A program made the position numbers and the translations under genes. DNA of 64,000 nt from NCBI GenBank assembly GCA_965279115.1, contig OZ257137.1, positions 6,014,001 through 6,078,000 on the forward strand, in the 5' to 3' direction. The notes below the pieces were generated by a model that saw only the letters and a program-made list of their open reading frames with translations, ran no database searches and was not told the origin of the DNA. Source of the stretch: JAEUOS01 sp965279115. GTDB taxonomy: Bacteria; Pseudomonadota; Gammaproteobacteria; Burkholderiales; JAEUOS01. This document shows positions 42,544 through 51,110 of this stretch, piece after piece; positions within the stretch are counted from its first letter, which is position 1, and the number at the start of each line of letters is the position of its first letter.

Positions 42544-44024
42544 GCAGCCAGGGTCGCAAGCATGCCCGGCAGGGCCCGCTGGATTTGCGCGGCGATGAAC
42601 ACGACGCCGAGCGGGTCGCCGCAGCTACCGGCCGTCGGCGGGCCGAACACGCGCAATCTTTCGACCACCCCACCGCGCCTGTCGAACGGTCGGCATTGCC
42701 CATCGACTTCCACCCCGATCCCGGTCGGATCCATGCGCAGCATGCCGCGCTCGCTGGCACTGGCCAGGAACGGGTTCTCCCTCATGCCCATGGACGGATC
42801 AAGTCCGGTGCAGTTGATGATGGCGTCGAATACTCCTCCATGGATGGCGCGTGTCGCCGGATCTTCCCATTCCACCCTGACTTCGCGCACGCCTTCGCCG
42901 ACATCCACGCTGTGCAGTCGTGCAGCGCGAAACGCAACCCGCCCTTCCCGTTCCGCCCGAGCCACCACAGTCGCGTTTTGCGGCGGCACGCGAAAGCGGT
43001 AGGCGTCGTACCAGGGGCGCAGGCGGTGCAGGATGCGCAGTTTTTCCGCCACTGCGATGCGCGGCCAGACTTGCCATAGCACATCGCGCAGCCCATCAAA
43101 CCCGCCGTACCAGTCGCGACCGGCTGCCCGATCGATTTCGATCTCGCGGCGCACCGCCCGCAGCAGCGAACGCGCGGTGGGACTGGCTGCGCCGCCCAGC
43201 AGATACCCGGGTACCGCTCCCTCGATACGCTCCATGATGGTGGGCAGGACCCTGCCAGGCTCGGGGGGCTGAACCGGCCGCTGCCCGACAGGCCGCATGC
43301 CGCGTCGGGAAATCACGGTAATCGGTCCGCTGTGATTGCGGCGGACCAGAGTCGACAGGATGTCGTACGCCGTCAGGCCGCTGCCGATCACCAGAACGCG
43401 GGCTTCGGTCGGCACGGTACGGATGCGTGCCATGTCGCTCGGCTGCGCCACGATGGATGGATGATGCGCATGCGCGGCCTTGAAAGGTCGCGGCAGGCGC
43501 GGCGCCGCATTGCCTGTGGCCACCACCACCAGGTGCGCTTCGAGCAGTGCGCCTCTGCCGGTGCGTACCGTCAAGCCCGCCTCGCCCGGCAACAGATCGA
43601 CCGCCATGTCGCGGCAATGACGGATGGTGGAGCCATTGGACTGGCCGCTTGAATGATCGCGCAGGGTATCGGCCACGAAGCGCCCGAAGTCCGTCCGCCG
43701 GATGAAGGTTCCGCTGCCGGCAGTGATCGCCGCCAGGTCACGCGCCAGCAATCCGGTGCGGTCTATCCATTTTTGCAACAGTTCGGGCTGCTGCGGATCG
43801 ATCATGTGCGTGAGCGGTGTGCCGTTAACCCGGTGGTCGGGGTCGTCAGCCGAATATGCCAGGCCGCGCCCGAGTTCGGCGGCAGGTTCCACGATGGTGA
43901 TGTCGAGCGCCAGCGTGCTGGCGCGCACCAATTGCACCGCCGTCGCGGCGCCGCTCAGTCCCCCGCCGACAATCGTGACCCGGCGCACCGGACGCGCCGT
44001 GGCGTCAGGGTTCGCTGCCCGCAT
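42531..44024 (-). CDS. FAD/NAD(P)-binding protein (YdhS-like)
   Basis: 497 residues from the ATG at 44024, inside the 3' end of the preceding gene (20-bp overlap); the frame is open further up but unrelated there. FAD-binding Rossmann motif VTIVGGGLSGAATAVQLVR at the N-terminus, GRGLAYSADDPDHRVNGTP (typical of the NAD_binding_9/YdhS family) and a second dinucleotide motif VLVIGSGLTAYDILSTL, then INCTGLDPSMGMRENPFLAS. Role in these proteins is mostly unknown; they are thought to be oxidoreductases. Last gene of the 21-gene minus-strand run. Confidence 0.85.
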   Translation of the reverse strand: MRAANPDATARPVRRVTIVGGGLSGAATAVQLVRASTLALDITIVEPAAELGRGLAYSADDPDHRVNGTPLTHMIDPQQPELLQKWIDRTGLLARDLAAITAGSGTFIRRTDFGRFVADTLRDHSSGQSNGSTIRHCRDMAVDLLPGEAGLTVRTGRGALLEAHLVVVATGNAAPRLPRPFKAAHAHHPSIVAQPSDMARIRTVPTEARVLVIGSGLTAYDILSTLVRRNHSGPITVISRRGMRPVGQRPVQPPEPGRVLPTIMERIEGAVPGYLLGGAASPTARSLLRAVRREIEIDRAAGRDWYGGFDGLRDVLWQVWPRIAVAEKLRILHRLRPWYDAYRFRVPPQNATVVARAEREGRVAFRAARLHSVDVGEGVREVRVEWEDPATRAIHGGVFDAIINCTGLDPSMGMRENPFLASASERGMLRMDPTGIGVEVDGQCRPFDRRGGVVERLRVFGPPTAGSCGDPLGVVFIAAQIQRALPGMLATLAAYSG

Positions 44025-45045
44025 TGACCGGATAACCCGCCTCGCGCCATGCCTTGGTGCCGCCATCGAGCGCGACGGTATGCAGGAATCCCATCTCCCG
44101 CAATGTCGATGCCGCCAGGGTCGAGATCTGCCCCAATTCACAGCACACCAGGATGCGTCGGGTCGGGTCCGGCAACTCCTGGTTGACCCGCAGTTCGAGC
44201 TGACCGCGCGGCAACAGGCGCGCACCGGGAATGTGCCCCGCCAGGTAGGCGTCACGCTCGCGCACGTCCAGGATAGTCATGTCGGCTGCGCCGGCATCGA
44301 CGCGCGCCTTCAGCTCTTCAAGCGACATGAAGGGCACTTTCGCCGCGGCCTCGGCCAGCAGTTGCGCGACCGCCTTGCCGCCACTCATGTTGGTGCGCAA
44401 TGCCTCGGTCACATGGGTGGGCATGGAAAGGTTGAGATTGTTCATCATCGCGACAAACGCTGCCTTTTCCTTGACCTGCAGGCGCGGGTTGCTGGCGATC
44501 TCGTCGCCGATGGTGGAATGCTTGCGGCCCTTGTAGTCATGCGCCGGGAAAACCAGGAGTGCCGGGTCGAGCTTCAGCAGGGAGTCAAAAAGGCTGTGGA
44601 ACAAGGCTTCCGGGTTTCCGCTCGGCAGGTCCGTGCGCCCGGTGCCGCCGATGAGCAACGTGTCACCGGTGAACACGCGGTCTCCCAGCAGCAGACACAT
44701 CGAATCGCGGGTGTGACCGGGCGTGTGGATGGCGCGCATGCGCAGCTTGCCGATGACCAGCATCTCGCCATCACCGATGCGCATGTCGACAAACGGCGCC
44801 GGGCTCAGTCGATGCATCACCACCGGCACGCCGAGCGTTTTCGCCAGCTGACGCGTGCCGGAAAAATGGTCCGCGTGCGTGTGGGTATCGACCAGGTAGC
44901 GAATCCGCAACCCGTCGCGCGCGGCGAGTGCCAGATAGTGATCGAGCTGGCTGATCTCGGGATCGATCAGCGCGGCCGCGCGGGTTTCTTCACATCCCAC
45001 GAGATAGGACTGGCATCCGCCGGTTGCAACTTGCTCGAAGATCAT
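44005..45045 (-). CDS. Metallo-beta-lactamase fold hydrolase fused to rhodanese (persulfide dioxygenase-like)
   Basis: 346 residues. The N-terminal domain has the MBL metal motif THTHADH (His55, His57, Asp59, His60), HTPGHTRDSM and GDTLLIGGTGRTD, as in ETHE1-type persulfide dioxygenases and glyoxalase II relatives. The C-terminal rhodanese domain (about 235-340) has the active-site loop Cys302-Glu-Leu-Gly-Gln-Ile-Ser, and DVRERDAYLAGHIPGA. Such fusions handle persulfide sulfur in the cytoplasm. It follows a MoaD-like gene by 16 bp, so sulfur transfer to or from that carrier is a fair guess. Confidence 0.9.
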   Translation of the reverse strand: MIFEQVATGGCQSYLVGCEETRAAALIDPEISQLDHYLALAARDGLRIRYLVDTHTHADHFSGTRQLAKTLGVPVVMHRLSPAPFVDMRIGDGEMLVIGKLRMRAIHTPGHTRDSMCLLLGDRVFTGDTLLIGGTGRTDLPSGNPEALFHSLFDSLLKLDPALLVFPAHDYKGRKHSTIGDEIASNPRLQVKEKAAFVAMMNNLNLSMPTHVTEALRTNMSGGKAVAQLLAEAAAKVPFMSLEELKARVDAGAADMTILDVRERDAYLAGHIPGARLLPRGQLELRVNQELPDPTRRILVCCELGQISTLAASTLREMGFLHTVALDGGTKAWREAGYPVNAGSEP

Positions 45046-45061
45046 CGACGTCTCCCTTGTT

Positions 45062-45325
45062 TCATCCGCCTTCTATCCGTGGAATGAAAAACACCTCGCA
45101 GCCCGGCCGGATCGGCTGGGTGTAGACCACCTCGTGGATCTCCCCGTCGATGGCCACCGAGGTCTCTTCTTCCAGGATTTCGCCCAGACCGGGAAAGCGC
45201 GTGTCCATCGCCTTGAGGACACCACGCAGGGTGGCCGCCTCGATGGCGAATTCCTTAACGCCACCCGTGTAACGCTGGGAAAAGCCGGTGGTCAATACCA
45301 CCCGCGCGGGCTGCGCGGGTGGCAC
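45062..45325 (-). CDS. MoaD/ThiS-family ubiquitin-like sulfur carrier
   Basis: About 87 residues from a GTG at 45325, directly after the CoxL stop with AAGGG eight bases upstream; later starts (45301 GTG, 45295 TTG) or an earlier TTG (45349) cannot be excluded. The beta-grasp fold is visible (VKEFAIEAATLRGVLKAMDT, FPGLGEILEEETSVAIDGE, CEVFFIPRIEGG). It ends in the Gly-Gly tail that is adenylated and thiocarboxylated in MoaD and ThiS. A strong hairpin lies at its 5' end. Placed between a molybdenum hydroxylase and a rhodanese fusion, it may serve molybdopterin sulfur chemistry. Confidence 0.8.
   Translation of the reverse strand: MPPAQPARVVLTTGFSQRYTGGVKEFAIEAATLRGVLKAMDTRFPGLGEILEEETSVAIDGEIHEVVYTQPIRPGCEVFFIPRIEGG
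45298..45322. repeat. Strong inverted repeat at the 5' end of the MoaD-like gene
   Basis: CCACCCGCGC (45298-45307) and GCGCGGGTGG (45313-45322) form a perfect 10-bp GC-rich stem with a 5-nt loop, within 30 bp of the CoxL stop. No U-tract follows on the minus strand, so it is more likely an RNA structure affecting mRNA stability or translation than a terminator. Confidence 0.6.
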
Positions 45326-45326
45326 C

Positions 45327-47612
45327 CTATGCGCCCTTGCCCGAGTCAAGCGCCGCCAGCAACCTGGGCGGCGACATCGGCAACTCGGTCATGCGCGTGC
45401 CGGTGGCCTGCACGATGGCATTGGCGATCGCCGCCATGGGCGGCACGATCCCCACCTCACCCACACCCTTGACGCCAAACGGATGGTTGGGGTTGGGGAC
45501 TGTGACCATCACCACATCGAAGTTCGGCAGATCGGACGCCACCGGAATGCGATAGTCGAGGAAGCCGGCATTGGCGAGCCGGCCGTTCTTGTCGTAGATG
45601 TATTCCTCGTTCAGGGCCCAGCCGATACCTTGCGCGACCGCGCCCTGGATCTGCCCTTCCACATAACTGGGATGAATGGCGCGGCCGACGTCCTGCGCCG
45701 CCACAAAGCGCAGGATCTTGACCGCGCCGGTCTCCGGGTCGACTTCGACATCGCAAAACTGGGTGGCAAAGCCCGGCGCCATGCCGCCGGCATTGACCGC
45801 CGCTTCGGCCACGATCGGGCCGCCGGTCACGCCGCGCTTGGCGGAAATCGCCTTCAGGGAAAGCGGGGCGAAGTCACCCACTTCGGGGCTCGCCGGCCGG
45901 GCATGCCCGTCCTCCCACACCACGTCCGCGACTTTGACGTCCCAGATCAGGGCGGCGCGGCCACGCAGATCATCGACGATTTTCCTGCAGGCGTCGACCA
46001 CGGCGATGCCGGTCGCGTAGGTGACGCGCGAGCCGCCGGTGACATGGTTGTAGCCGATGGAGCCGGTATCGGCGACGGTTGAACGCACCTTCTCGTAGGG
46101 CACACCGAGAATCTCCGCCGCCATCATGGCCATCGATGCGCGCGATCCGCCGATGTCCATGCTGCCGGTGGCGATCACCACCGACCCGTCCTCGTTGACG
46201 TGCACCGTCGCTGCCGATTCGCCGCCGCCGTTGAACCAGTAACCCGAGGCGACGCCGCGCCCCTGGTTCTTGCCCAGCGGCACCTTGTAGGCCGGATGTC
46301 GCATCAAGGCCTCAACGGTTTCCGCGTACCCGTCATGCGCATGCTTGGGGCCGTATGCGGTTTGCGTGCCGGCGCGGGCCGCGTTTTTCAGCCGCAGGGC
46401 CAGTGGGTCCATGCCGATCTTCGTCGCCAGCACGTCGAGCACGCTTTCCACCGCGAAAGCGGAAATCGGCGAACCCGGCGCGCGATAGGCGGCGGCCTTG
46501 GGCCGGTTGCACACCACGTCGTAGCCGGTGGTGTGGACATTGGCGATGTCATAGGTGGCGAAGGAGCACATGCAGGCGTTCATCACCGGCGAGCCGGGAA
46601 ATGCGCCCGCCTGGAACTTGAACAGGCCGGTCGCGGCAACGATGCGGCCGTCCTTCTTGACGCCGATCTTCACCGTCATCGAGGCGCCGGAGGTCGGGCC
46701 GGTGGCCCTGAACACATCCTCCCGGCTCATCATGATCTTCACCGGGTGGCCGGTCTTCTTCGACAGCAACGCCGCCACCGGTTCCACGTACACCACGGTC
46801 TTGCCGCCAAAGCCACCGCCGATCTCGGCCGGATGCACCAGCAGGTTGCCAATCTCCATGCCAAGCAGCTTGGCGGTATAAGCCCGCACCACGAAATGCC
46901 CCTGGCTGGCCGACCACAACTCGCCCTGCCCATCGGCGCCGATACGCGCCAGGCATGAATGCGGTTCGATATAAGCCTGGTGCACGGCCGCTGTCTTGAA
47001 ACTCATCTCAACGACTTCATCGGCGGCGGCGAAACCTGCGGCCACATCACCCAACTTGAAGTCGATCTTCTTGGAGATATTGGAGGGCGCGGTCGGCGCG
47101 GGTTCGACGCCGCGGGTGATCATGTTGTCGAACAGCAACGGCGCGCCAGGCGCCATGGCGTCATCGACGTCGATCACGTGCGGCAGCACTTCGTAGTCCA
47201 CCACGATGAGTTTCAAGGCCGCGGCAGCCACCGCCTGGCTGACCGCCGCCACCGCGGCGACCGCATGCCCTTCGTAGAGCGCCTTCTCGCGCGCCATGAT
47301 GTTGCGCACCATGTGCCAGTAGTTCACCGCCACCCGCTCGGGGCCGACGTACTCGAACGGCTGCTCCGCGAAATCCGCGCCGGTGATCACCGCCTTGACG
47401 CCGGGGAGCGCAAGGGCCCTTGAGGCATCGATGCTACGGATGCGCGCATGCGCGTGCGGCGAGCGCAGGATCTTCGCCCACAGCATGCCGGGCAGGGAAA
47501 AATCCGCGCCATACTGCGCAAGTCCGGTCACCTTGGGCTCGCCGTCCGGGCGAACCGGGCGGGTGCCGATAACCTTCATCAACGCTTCGTCTTCCTTGGT
47601 CTTGGTCAGCAT
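45327..47612 (-). CDS. Molybdenum hydroxylase large subunit (CoxL/XdhA-like)
   Basis: 761 residues from the ATG at 47612, preceded by GGGGAG. Hammerhead domain (VTGLAQYGADFSLPGMLWAK), cofactor loops EIGGGFGGKTVVYVEPVAAL and AYRAPGSPISAFAVESVLD, and the catalytic Glu in GVKGVGEVGIVPPMAAIA. The active loop is AYRAPGS, not the Cys loop of CO dehydrogenase, so it hydroxylates an organic compound such as a heterocycle or aldehyde with water-derived oxygen. It forms a complete heterotrimer with the two genes upstream (gaps of 2 and 1 bp). Substrate unknown. Confidence 0.93.
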   Translation of the reverse strand: MLTKTKEDEALMKVIGTRPVRPDGEPKVTGLAQYGADFSLPGMLWAKILRSPHAHARIRSIDASRALALPGVKAVITGADFAEQPFEYVGPERVAVNYWHMVRNIMAREKALYEGHAVAAVAAVSQAVAAAALKLIVVDYEVLPHVIDVDDAMAPGAPLLFDNMITRGVEPAPTAPSNISKKIDFKLGDVAAGFAAADEVVEMSFKTAAVHQAYIEPHSCLARIGADGQGELWSASQGHFVVRAYTAKLLGMEIGNLLVHPAEIGGGFGGKTVVYVEPVAALLSKKTGHPVKIMMSREDVFRATGPTSGASMTVKIGVKKDGRIVAATGLFKFQAGAFPGSPVMNACMCSFATYDIANVHTTGYDVVCNRPKAAAYRAPGSPISAFAVESVLDVLATKIGMDPLALRLKNAARAGTQTAYGPKHAHDGYAETVEALMRHPAYKVPLGKNQGRGVASGYWFNGGGESAATVHVNEDGSVVIATGSMDIGGSRASMAMMAAEILGVPYEKVRSTVADTGSIGYNHVTGGSRVTYATGIAVVDACRKIVDDLRGRAALIWDVKVADVVWEDGHARPASPEVGDFAPLSLKAISAKRGVTGGPIVAEAAVNAGGMAPGFATQFCDVEVDPETGAVKILRFVAAQDVGRAIHPSYVEGQIQGAVAQGIGWALNEEYIYDKNGRLANAGFLDYRIPVASDLPNFDVVMVTVPNPNHPFGVKGVGEVGIVPPMAAIANAIVQATGTRMTELPMSPPRLLAALDSGKGA

Positions 47613-47614
47613 GT

Positions 47615-48091
47615 TCAGGCTCCCCGCATTTCACGCGCGGCGTCCAGCACCGCTTCGATGATCTTCTGGTATCCGGTGCAGCGGCACAGGTTGCCCGCCA
47701 GCCAATAGCGCGCCTCCTCCTCGGTCGGGTCCGGGTTGTGTTCCAGCAGCGAACGCGCCGCCACCAGGAAACCGGGCGTGCAGATGCCGCACTGCAGGGC
47801 GGCATGCTCGAGGAATTTCCGCTGCAGCACGTGCAGGTGGTCGCCCTGGGCCATGCCTTCGATGGTCTGGATGGCCTTGCCCTCGGCTTCCACGCCCAGC
47901 ACCAGGCAGGAACACACCAGCCGGCCGTCCAGGGTCACGCTGCAGGCGCCGCAGTCGCCGGTGCCGCAGCCTTCCTTGGTTCCGGTCATGTCGAGTTCGT
48001 CGCGCAAAACCTCGAGCAGCGTCTGCCGCGTTTCGCACAGGAATTCAACGGGATCGCCGTTGATGGTGGTCGTCACATGATGCTTGCTCAT
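47615..48091 (-). CDS. Molybdenum hydroxylase [2Fe-2S] subunit (CoxS-like)
   Basis: 158 residues from the ATG at 48091 (GGGAGCG upstream). The plant-ferredoxin-type cluster motif is EGCGTGDCGACSVTLDG, and the second cluster is held by CGICTPGF and NLCRCTGYQKI. It carries electrons from the molybdenum site to the FAD subunit. Length matches the CoxS family (150-170). Gap of 1 bp to the FAD subunit gene and 2 bp to the large subunit gene. Confidence 0.96.
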   Translation of the reverse strand: MSKHHVTTTINGDPVEFLCETRQTLLEVLRDELDMTGTKEGCGTGDCGACSVTLDGRLVCSCLVLGVEAEGKAIQTIEGMAQGDHLHVLQRKFLEHAALQCGICTPGFLVAARSLLEHNPDPTEEEARYWLAGNLCRCTGYQKIIEAVLDAAREMRGA

Positions 48092-48092
48092 T

Positions 48093-48965
48093 TCAGTTCG
48101 CTCCCTGCGCGCGCTGCAGCGCGCTGACGGCGGCGCGGCGCGCCAGCACCCCCGCCACCTTGATGCGGAATTCCCTGGTACCGCGCTTGTCGTCGATCGG
48201 CCGGCAGGCGGCGCTCGCGGCGGCGGCCAGCCTGGCCAGCGCGGCTTCATCCACCTTCGAGCCGATCAGGGCAGCGGCCGCTTCAGGCACCAGAAGCGCA
48301 CGCTCGGCAACCGCGCCCAGGCCAAAGCGCGCGTAGGTGCAAACACCCTTGTCGTCAAGCGTGATATTGACGCCCACCCCCACGACGGCGATGTCCATTT
48401 CGGTGCGCGGCGTGAAGCGCAGGTAGGCATCACCTGACCGTGGCGCACGTTTGGGCAGCAGGAACGAGGTGACGATCTCGCCTTTGGCGAGCGCATTCTT
48501 CCCCGGGCCGATGCCCATTTCCTCAACCGGCAATTCGCGCCGGCCGGCCGGCCCGACGATCACTGCACGGGCACCGGCTGCGATCAGCGCCGGCACACTG
48601 TCCGCTGCGGGAGAGGCGTTGCAGACATTGCCGCCAACCGAAGCGCGTCCCTTCACCTGGATGGAGCCGATCAGCTTGACCGCATCGGTCACGCCGGGCC
48701 ACGCCTTGATGAAGTCGGCGGTCTCAATCAGTGCCATGCAGGACATCGAGGCGCCGATGCGGTATGCGCCGCCCTCGTTGGCCAGCGTGTTCATCTCGGC
48801 AATGTTCTTCACGCTCACCAGCAGGGCCGGTTCGACCATGCCGCCGCGCATCTGGATCAGCAGGTCGGTGCCGCCGGCCAACAGCTTCGCCGTGCCAGAC
48901 GCGCCCGACAGCAGCGCGACGGCCGCCTCCGCGGTGGCCGGCGTTTCGAATCGGATATCGCTCAT
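48093..48965 (-). CDS. Molybdenum hydroxylase FAD subunit (CoxM-like)
   Basis: 290 residues from the ATG at 48965 behind GGGAGAG. FAD-binding signatures AKLLAGGTDLLIQMRGG and KGRASVGGNVCNASPAADS are diagnostic of the medium subunit of xanthine dehydrogenase/CO dehydrogenase enzymes. A C-terminal CO_deh_flav_C-type domain follows (DDKRGTREFRIKVAGVLARR). It passes electrons from the Fe-S subunit to an external acceptor. First of the three hydroxylase genes and 79 bp after the Bug gene, leaving room for an internal promoter. Confidence 0.94.
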   Translation of the reverse strand: MSDIRFETPATAEAAVALLSGASGTAKLLAGGTDLLIQMRGGMVEPALLVSVKNIAEMNTLANEGGAYRIGASMSCMALIETADFIKAWPGVTDAVKLIGSIQVKGRASVGGNVCNASPAADSVPALIAAGARAVIVGPAGRRELPVEEMGIGPGKNALAKGEIVTSFLLPKRAPRSGDAYLRFTPRTEMDIAVVGVGVNITLDDKGVCTYARFGLGAVAERALLVPEAAAALIGSKVDEAALARLAAAASAACRPIDDKRGTREFRIKVAGVLARRAAVSALQRAQGAN

Positions 48966-49044
48966 CTCTCTCCCATGATTTTTGTGGTCCCGCATTGGTC
49001 AATGCCGTCAGCGCCGGATTCTATTCCAGCGCGGCTGCCCTGCT

Positions 49045-50022
49045 TCAATCCGCCGTTGCCCCGGTTGCCTTGACTGCCGCAGCCCATTGCACGAGGTCTT
49101 CACGGATCAGCTGCGAAAACGCTTCCTGCGTGCTCGATTGCAGGCGAAAGCCGGCGTCGCCCAGACGCTTTTGCACCACTGGTTCCGCGATCACACGAGC
49201 GACTTCCTGCTGCAGGCGATCAATCACCGGCTTTGGCGTACCTGCCGGCAGCATGAGTCCGGTCCATGACTCCACCTTGTAGCCCGGAAACGCGGCCTCG
49301 GCGACTGTCGGCACCTCGGGCAGTTGGGCCGATCGCCTGCCACCCACCACCGCCAGCGCGCGCAGCTTGCCGGCCCGAATCTGCGGCAGGGATGCCGCGA
49401 CGCTGTCGCACATCACCTGCACATTGCCGGATACCAGATCGGTGATGGCCTGCACACTGCCCTTGTAAGGCACATGCAGGAATTCGATCCCTGCCTGCCC
49501 TGCCAGCATGGCACAGGCGAGATGCGATACGGTGCCGCTGCCTTGCGACGCCATGTTGAGCTGGCGCGGGCGCGCCTTGGCGTACGCGATCAGTTCAGCC
49601 AGCGTCGCCACCGGCAGGCCCGCCGTCACATTGAACGACTGTTCCGTGATCGCCACGGTGCTGATGGGCGCCAGGTCCTTCTGCAAGTCAAACGGCATCC
49701 TGCTGTTGAGCGCCGTGCCGACGGCATACACCGAGGTGGGGGCTGTCAGCAATGTGTAGCCGTCCGGCGCGGCCTTGGCAACAAACTCCGCGCCAATGGC
49801 GCCCGAGGCCCCGGCCTTGTTTTCCACCACGAAGGGCTGACCCAATCTTTCGGCCAGGCGATCGGCCAGCACCCGCGAGAGCATGTCGATCGAGCCTCCG
49901 GGCGGGAAAGGGACGACCAGGCGTATCGGCCGGTTCGGATATTGCTGGCCGAAGGCCGCGCCGCCCATGCCAAGCAGCAGCAAGACGGCCGAAATGTGCA
50001 ACAGAATCGATCTGGCGTTCAC
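49045..50022 (-). CDS. Bug/TctC family solute receptor
   Basis: 325 residues from a GTG at 50022 with an excellent GAGGAGGAAAG site. Signal peptide cleaves near AFG-QQY. Hallmarks: YPNRPIRLVVPFPPGGSIDM, VENKAGASGAIGAEFVAKAA, PDGYTLLTAPTSVYAVG, VPYKGSVQAITDLVSGNVQV. It binds a carboxylate or related solute in the periplasm. It sits between the flavin reductase and the molybdenum hydroxylase genes, so its ligand may be the hydroxylase substrate. Confidence 0.93.
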   Translation of the reverse strand: MNARSILLHISAVLLLLGMGGAAFGQQYPNRPIRLVVPFPPGGSIDMLSRVLADRLAERLGQPFVVENKAGASGAIGAEFVAKAAPDGYTLLTAPTSVYAVGTALNSRMPFDLQKDLAPISTVAITEQSFNVTAGLPVATLAELIAYAKARPRQLNMASQGSGTVSHLACAMLAGQAGIEFLHVPYKGSVQAITDLVSGNVQVMCDSVAASLPQIRAGKLRALAVVGGRRSAQLPEVPTVAEAAFPGYKVESWTGLMLPAGTPKPVIDRLQQEVARVIAEPVVQKRLGDAGFRLQSSTQEAFSQLIREDLVQWAAAVKATGATAD

Positions 50023-50106
50023 GCTTTCCTCCTCAAGTCAGGTGAAACATGGCGCCGATCAACTTCTTGTCTGGTCGCTGCGGCAGGTGCTTTGGCGGCA
50101 AGGTCG

Positions 50107-50658
50107 TCAACCCAGCCCGTCCCAAATGCCGTCCAGGTCGGATTTGGCAAACTTGTCGCGCATCGGCAGGGAGGTGCAGTACTTGCCGGCGTTGAAGATC
50201 AGCGGCTCACCATCGCCATAGCTGATCTTGTGCACCCGGCCCACGAACAGCAGGTGGTCGCCGCCTTCGATGACCGATTCGGTCTTGCACTCGAACGCGG
50301 CCAGCACTCCCGAGATCAGGGGCGAGCCGCCGTAGCCTTCCCCGACAGCAATTCCTTCGAACTTGTCCGGCTTGGGCGTGGCAAAGCGGTGCGAAATGTC
50401 CGCCTGGCCGGCGCGCAGCACATTGATGGCGAAATGCCCGGAATCCACGAAACTCTGCAGCGAACCCGACTTGCGCACGATGCTCCACAGCACCAGCGGC
50501 GGGTCGAGCGAAAGCGCCGAAAACGAGTTGGCGGTCAGCCCTTCGAGCTTCCCGCCCGGCGCGCGCGTCGTGATCACCGTCACGCCGGTGGGAAAGCGGC
50601 CCAGGGCATTGCGCAATTCACGGGAATCGTGGCTGCCATCCAGCAGAACTTCCTTCAT
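50107..50658 (-). CDS. Flavin reductase (HpaC/two-component monooxygenase partner type)
   Basis: 183 residues from the ATG at 50658 (CCGGAGATG upstream). Flavin reductase-like split-barrel: RNALGRFPTGVTVITTRAPG, GLTANSFSALSLDPPLVLWS, GHFAINVLRAGQADISHRFA, GGDHLLFVGRV. These enzymes use NAD(P)H to make free reduced flavin for an oxygenase component. No oxygenase lies next to it; the only group D flavin monooxygenase in the window is at 30176-31417. Gap to the DUF35 gene is 43 bp. Confidence 0.92.
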   Translation of the reverse strand: MKEVLLDGSHDSRELRNALGRFPTGVTVITTRAPGGKLEGLTANSFSALSLDPPLVLWSIVRKSGSLQSFVDSGHFAINVLRAGQADISHRFATPKPDKFEGIAVGEGYGGSPLISGVLAAFECKTESVIEGGDHLLFVGRVHKISYGDGEPLIFNAGKYCTSLPMRDKFAKSDLDGIWDGLG

Positions 50659-50701
50659 TGGTGCATCTCCGGCCTTGTATGTCCTGCCGGATTGTGCCCC
50701 A

Positions 50702-51106
50702 TCAGGGGCCTGTGGGCGTGAATACCAGGTCAACCCCGTCGGCGCGTGCGACGAATTTCCCGGTCACCTTCTGTCCGATGAAGGGGGTGTCGCCGGTCCA
50801 GCGCCCCAATGCGCGCACGCCTTCTTCCAGGTCCACCGTCACCAGGGTGTAGGGCAATTCGGCCTTGAACGCCGGATGGAAAGCATGGTGCGACACGGTC
50901 CAGCTGTGGATGGCGCCGCGACGGCTGGCTTCGATCCATTCGACCGCGTCCGAGTAACAGGAGTCGCACAACAGGCGCGGGTAGTGGCGCAATTTTCCAC
51001 ACCCGGCGCAGCGCTGGATCATCAGGCGGCCGGCGGCGGCGCCCTCCCAGTAGGGGCGCGACAGCTCGGTGGGGATTTGCGCCGGCCTGGACGGAATCTC
51101 GGTCAT
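50702..51106 (-). CDS. DUF35 / Zn-ribbon OB-fold protein
   Basis: 134 residues from the ATG at 51106 (GGGAGTG upstream). Rubredoxin-like zinc ribbon with CAGCGKLRHYPRLLCDSC (two CxxC pairs), then an OB fold (IHSWTVSHHAFHPAFKAE, YTLVTVDLEEGVRALGRW). DUF35 proteins bind acyl-CoA and form complexes with thiolase-fold partners, as ChsH2 does with the aldolase Ltp2. It begins 4 bp after the stop of the thiolase-fold gene, which supports such a complex. Confidence 0.93.
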   Translation of the reverse strand: MTEIPSRPAQIPTELSRPYWEGAAAGRLMIQRCAGCGKLRHYPRLLCDSCYSDAVEWIEASRRGAIHSWTVSHHAFHPAFKAELPYTLVTVDLEEGVRALGRWTGDTPFIGQKVTGKFVARADGVDLVFTPTGP

Positions 51107-51110
51107 TTTT

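Noticed and set aside
45327..48965. Carbon monoxide dehydrogenase
   Set aside because: The large subunit has AYRAPGS instead of the CODH active-site loop with the conserved Cys.
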